Below, one piece after another: positions 62,929 to 64,000 of a stretch of DNA of 64,000 nt. The notes below the pieces were generated by a model, which searched no databases, was not told the DNA's origin, and was given only the letters and a program-made list of their open reading frames with translations. This stretch comes from Nocardioides alcanivorans (lineage in GTDB: Bacteria > Actinomycetota > Actinomycetes > Propionibacteriales > Nocardioidaceae): NCBI RefSeq assembly GCF_021555175.1, contig NZ_JAKGRW010000029.1, positions 1 through 64,000 of the forward strand, in the 5' to 3' direction. The position numbers were made by a program, and so were the translations under genes. Every line of letters begins with the position of its first letter. The first letter of the stretch is position 1.

Positions 62929-64000
62929 TCAGCGCAGCGCGAGCAGGCGCTCGGCGAAGGACTCCGGGGTGGCCGGCGGCACCGTGTTGCGGCGCGGCCG
63001 GTCTGCCGGCCAGGAGAGCACCTCGCGGATCGCGGCGCCGAGCCCGCGCACCGTCAGCTCGCAGGCCAGCCCACCGTCGGTGGCGGCGACCTCGCGCGCC
63101 CGCACCGTGGAGCCGGCGGTCACGACGGGGACCTCGGCGGCCAACGCCTTGCCCATGATCCCCGACGGCCCGTTGTTGGTGAGGGCGATCGGGCAACAGT
63201 CGACGGCCGCGACGAGCTGGTCCATCTCGAGGTCGGTCAAGAACCCGTCGTGGGTGATCACCCGCTTGCGCCGCTCGGGAGGCAAGGCATTGATCCATGC
63301 CCACACCTCGTCCCAGATGCCGCCGCCCAGCACGAGATCGACGTCGTCGAGGCTCGCGGCGTCCAGGGCATCGAGCACCATCGGCGCGTTCTTGCGCTCC
63401 TCGATGACGCCGAAGATCCCGACCAACCTGCGGTCCTGGGGCAGGCCGAACCTCTCACGGATGGCGACCCGGTCGCGCGAATGCGCCAAGCACACCTCCG
63501 GGTCCCGCGCTCGCTTGACGACCCAGCCCTCCGTCATGTCGTCGCGGCCGGCGAAGCCCACGACGTAGTCGAGCGTGCCGAGTGCCCGGGCGAGCAGGGC
63601 CAGGCCCCCTTGGAGATACGCAGCTTCCATCCGGTGGTGTCACGCCAGGTCAGCTTCGCCGGGTAGCGGGTGAGCATGAAGATCATGAACGGCCGTGGTG
63701 CGAGGCGGCGGAACTCCTGGCGCGCGACCCACCACCAGCGCTTCAGCGCCTGGTCGGCGTCCATGATGATGGCCCGCTCCACCTCACACTGCCGGGCCAC
63801 CGCGGCGATGGCCCGGGCCATCTCCCGCGTCGGTGGCCGAATGGCGTCAAAGGGTTGCTCGACTCGCAGCTCGACGTCGAGGTCGCCGAGCAGGGTCGTG
63901 AAGGCGTCATCACGCGCGCCGACGCGGGAGGTCAGCAGCACCACCTCACCCCCGCGTGCAGCCACACGCGCCACGTTGGCGACCGCCTGGAATCGGTGCC
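62929..64000 (-). CDS. Glycosyltransferase (GT1/GT4-like), 5' partial, frameshifted
   Basis: GT-B type glycosyltransferase continuing beyond the right edge; the visible part starts RFQAVANVARVAARGGEVVL. C-terminal half RLVGIFGVIEERKNAPMVLDAL, DDVDLVLGGG and ALTNNGPSGIMGKALAAEVPVV carry the donor-binding features. A one-base deletion in the C5 run 63605-63609 joins LRISKG to GLALLARALG. Part of the polysaccharide locus. Confidence 0.83.

Overview
High-GC actinobacterial chromosome fragment, most like a Nocardioides-type member of the Propionibacteriales. The clues are an F420-type luciferase-like oxidoreductase, a DUF1416/sulfurtransferase pair, a 13E12 (DUF222/HNH) gene behind a CGAAC-type LexA box, an excalibur protein, GTG/TTG starts, leaderless promoters and a GGTCTCGACAAGCTCGACC interspersed repeat. 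No rRNA, tRNA, CRISPR array or transposase was seen.

Positions 1-16735 are one giant inverted repeat: 1-8332 is mirrored by 8404-16735 around a 71-nt spacer (paired coordinates sum to 16736). The mirrored genes are identical down to the same homopolymer frameshifts, so the left arm is most likely a fold-back assembly or amplification artefact, and about 55.6 kb of the window is unique. The operon in the arms runs, on the minus strand from 18767, SnoaL-like protein, P450, ferredoxin, acyl-CoA dehydrogenase, SDR, two CaiB-type CoA-transferases, thiolase-like protein, DUF35 protein and two more acyl-CoA dehydrogenases. It looks like oxidative and beta-oxidative breakdown of a terpenoid, steroid-like or alicyclic carboxylic acid; the substrate is unknown.

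Region 18.9-34.7 kb holds more of the same catabolic island: an orphan TRAP binding protein, acyl-CoA ligase, two enoyl-CoA hydratases, LLM oxidoreductase, alpha/beta hydrolase, a complete TRAP operon (dctQMP) with an aldehyde dehydrogenase, a quinone oxidoreductase, an FMN-dependent 2-hydroxyacid oxidase and a KstD-like flavoprotein. Its four main promoters carry related AT-rich palindromes (ideal form TTCATCATGATGAA), suggesting one regulator controls the island. A universal stress gene, a remnant of a second copy of it, and a 5'-truncated sugar ABC ATPase mark the right edge.

Region 36.5-44.4 kb is mixed: LMW phosphatase, BKACE, excalibur protein, SOS-linked HNH protein, VOC, DUF2231, GMC oxidoreductase and dtd. 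Region 44.4-64 kb is a surface-polysaccharide locus: Wzz/BY-kinase, Wzy-like polymerase, glycosyltransferases, priming sugar transferase, GDP-mannose 3,5-epimerase and 4,6-dehydratase, methyltransferases, acetyltransferases, and a five-gene acyl-activation cassette (ACP, AMP ligase, reductase, SGNH protein, methyltransferase). A sulfurtransferase/DUF1416/DUF4395 group is embedded in it.

About 17 genes outside the mirror and spacer carry apparent single-base indels, nearly all deletions in C or G runs. I annotate these as single genes with probable sequencing errors rather than as pseudogenes.
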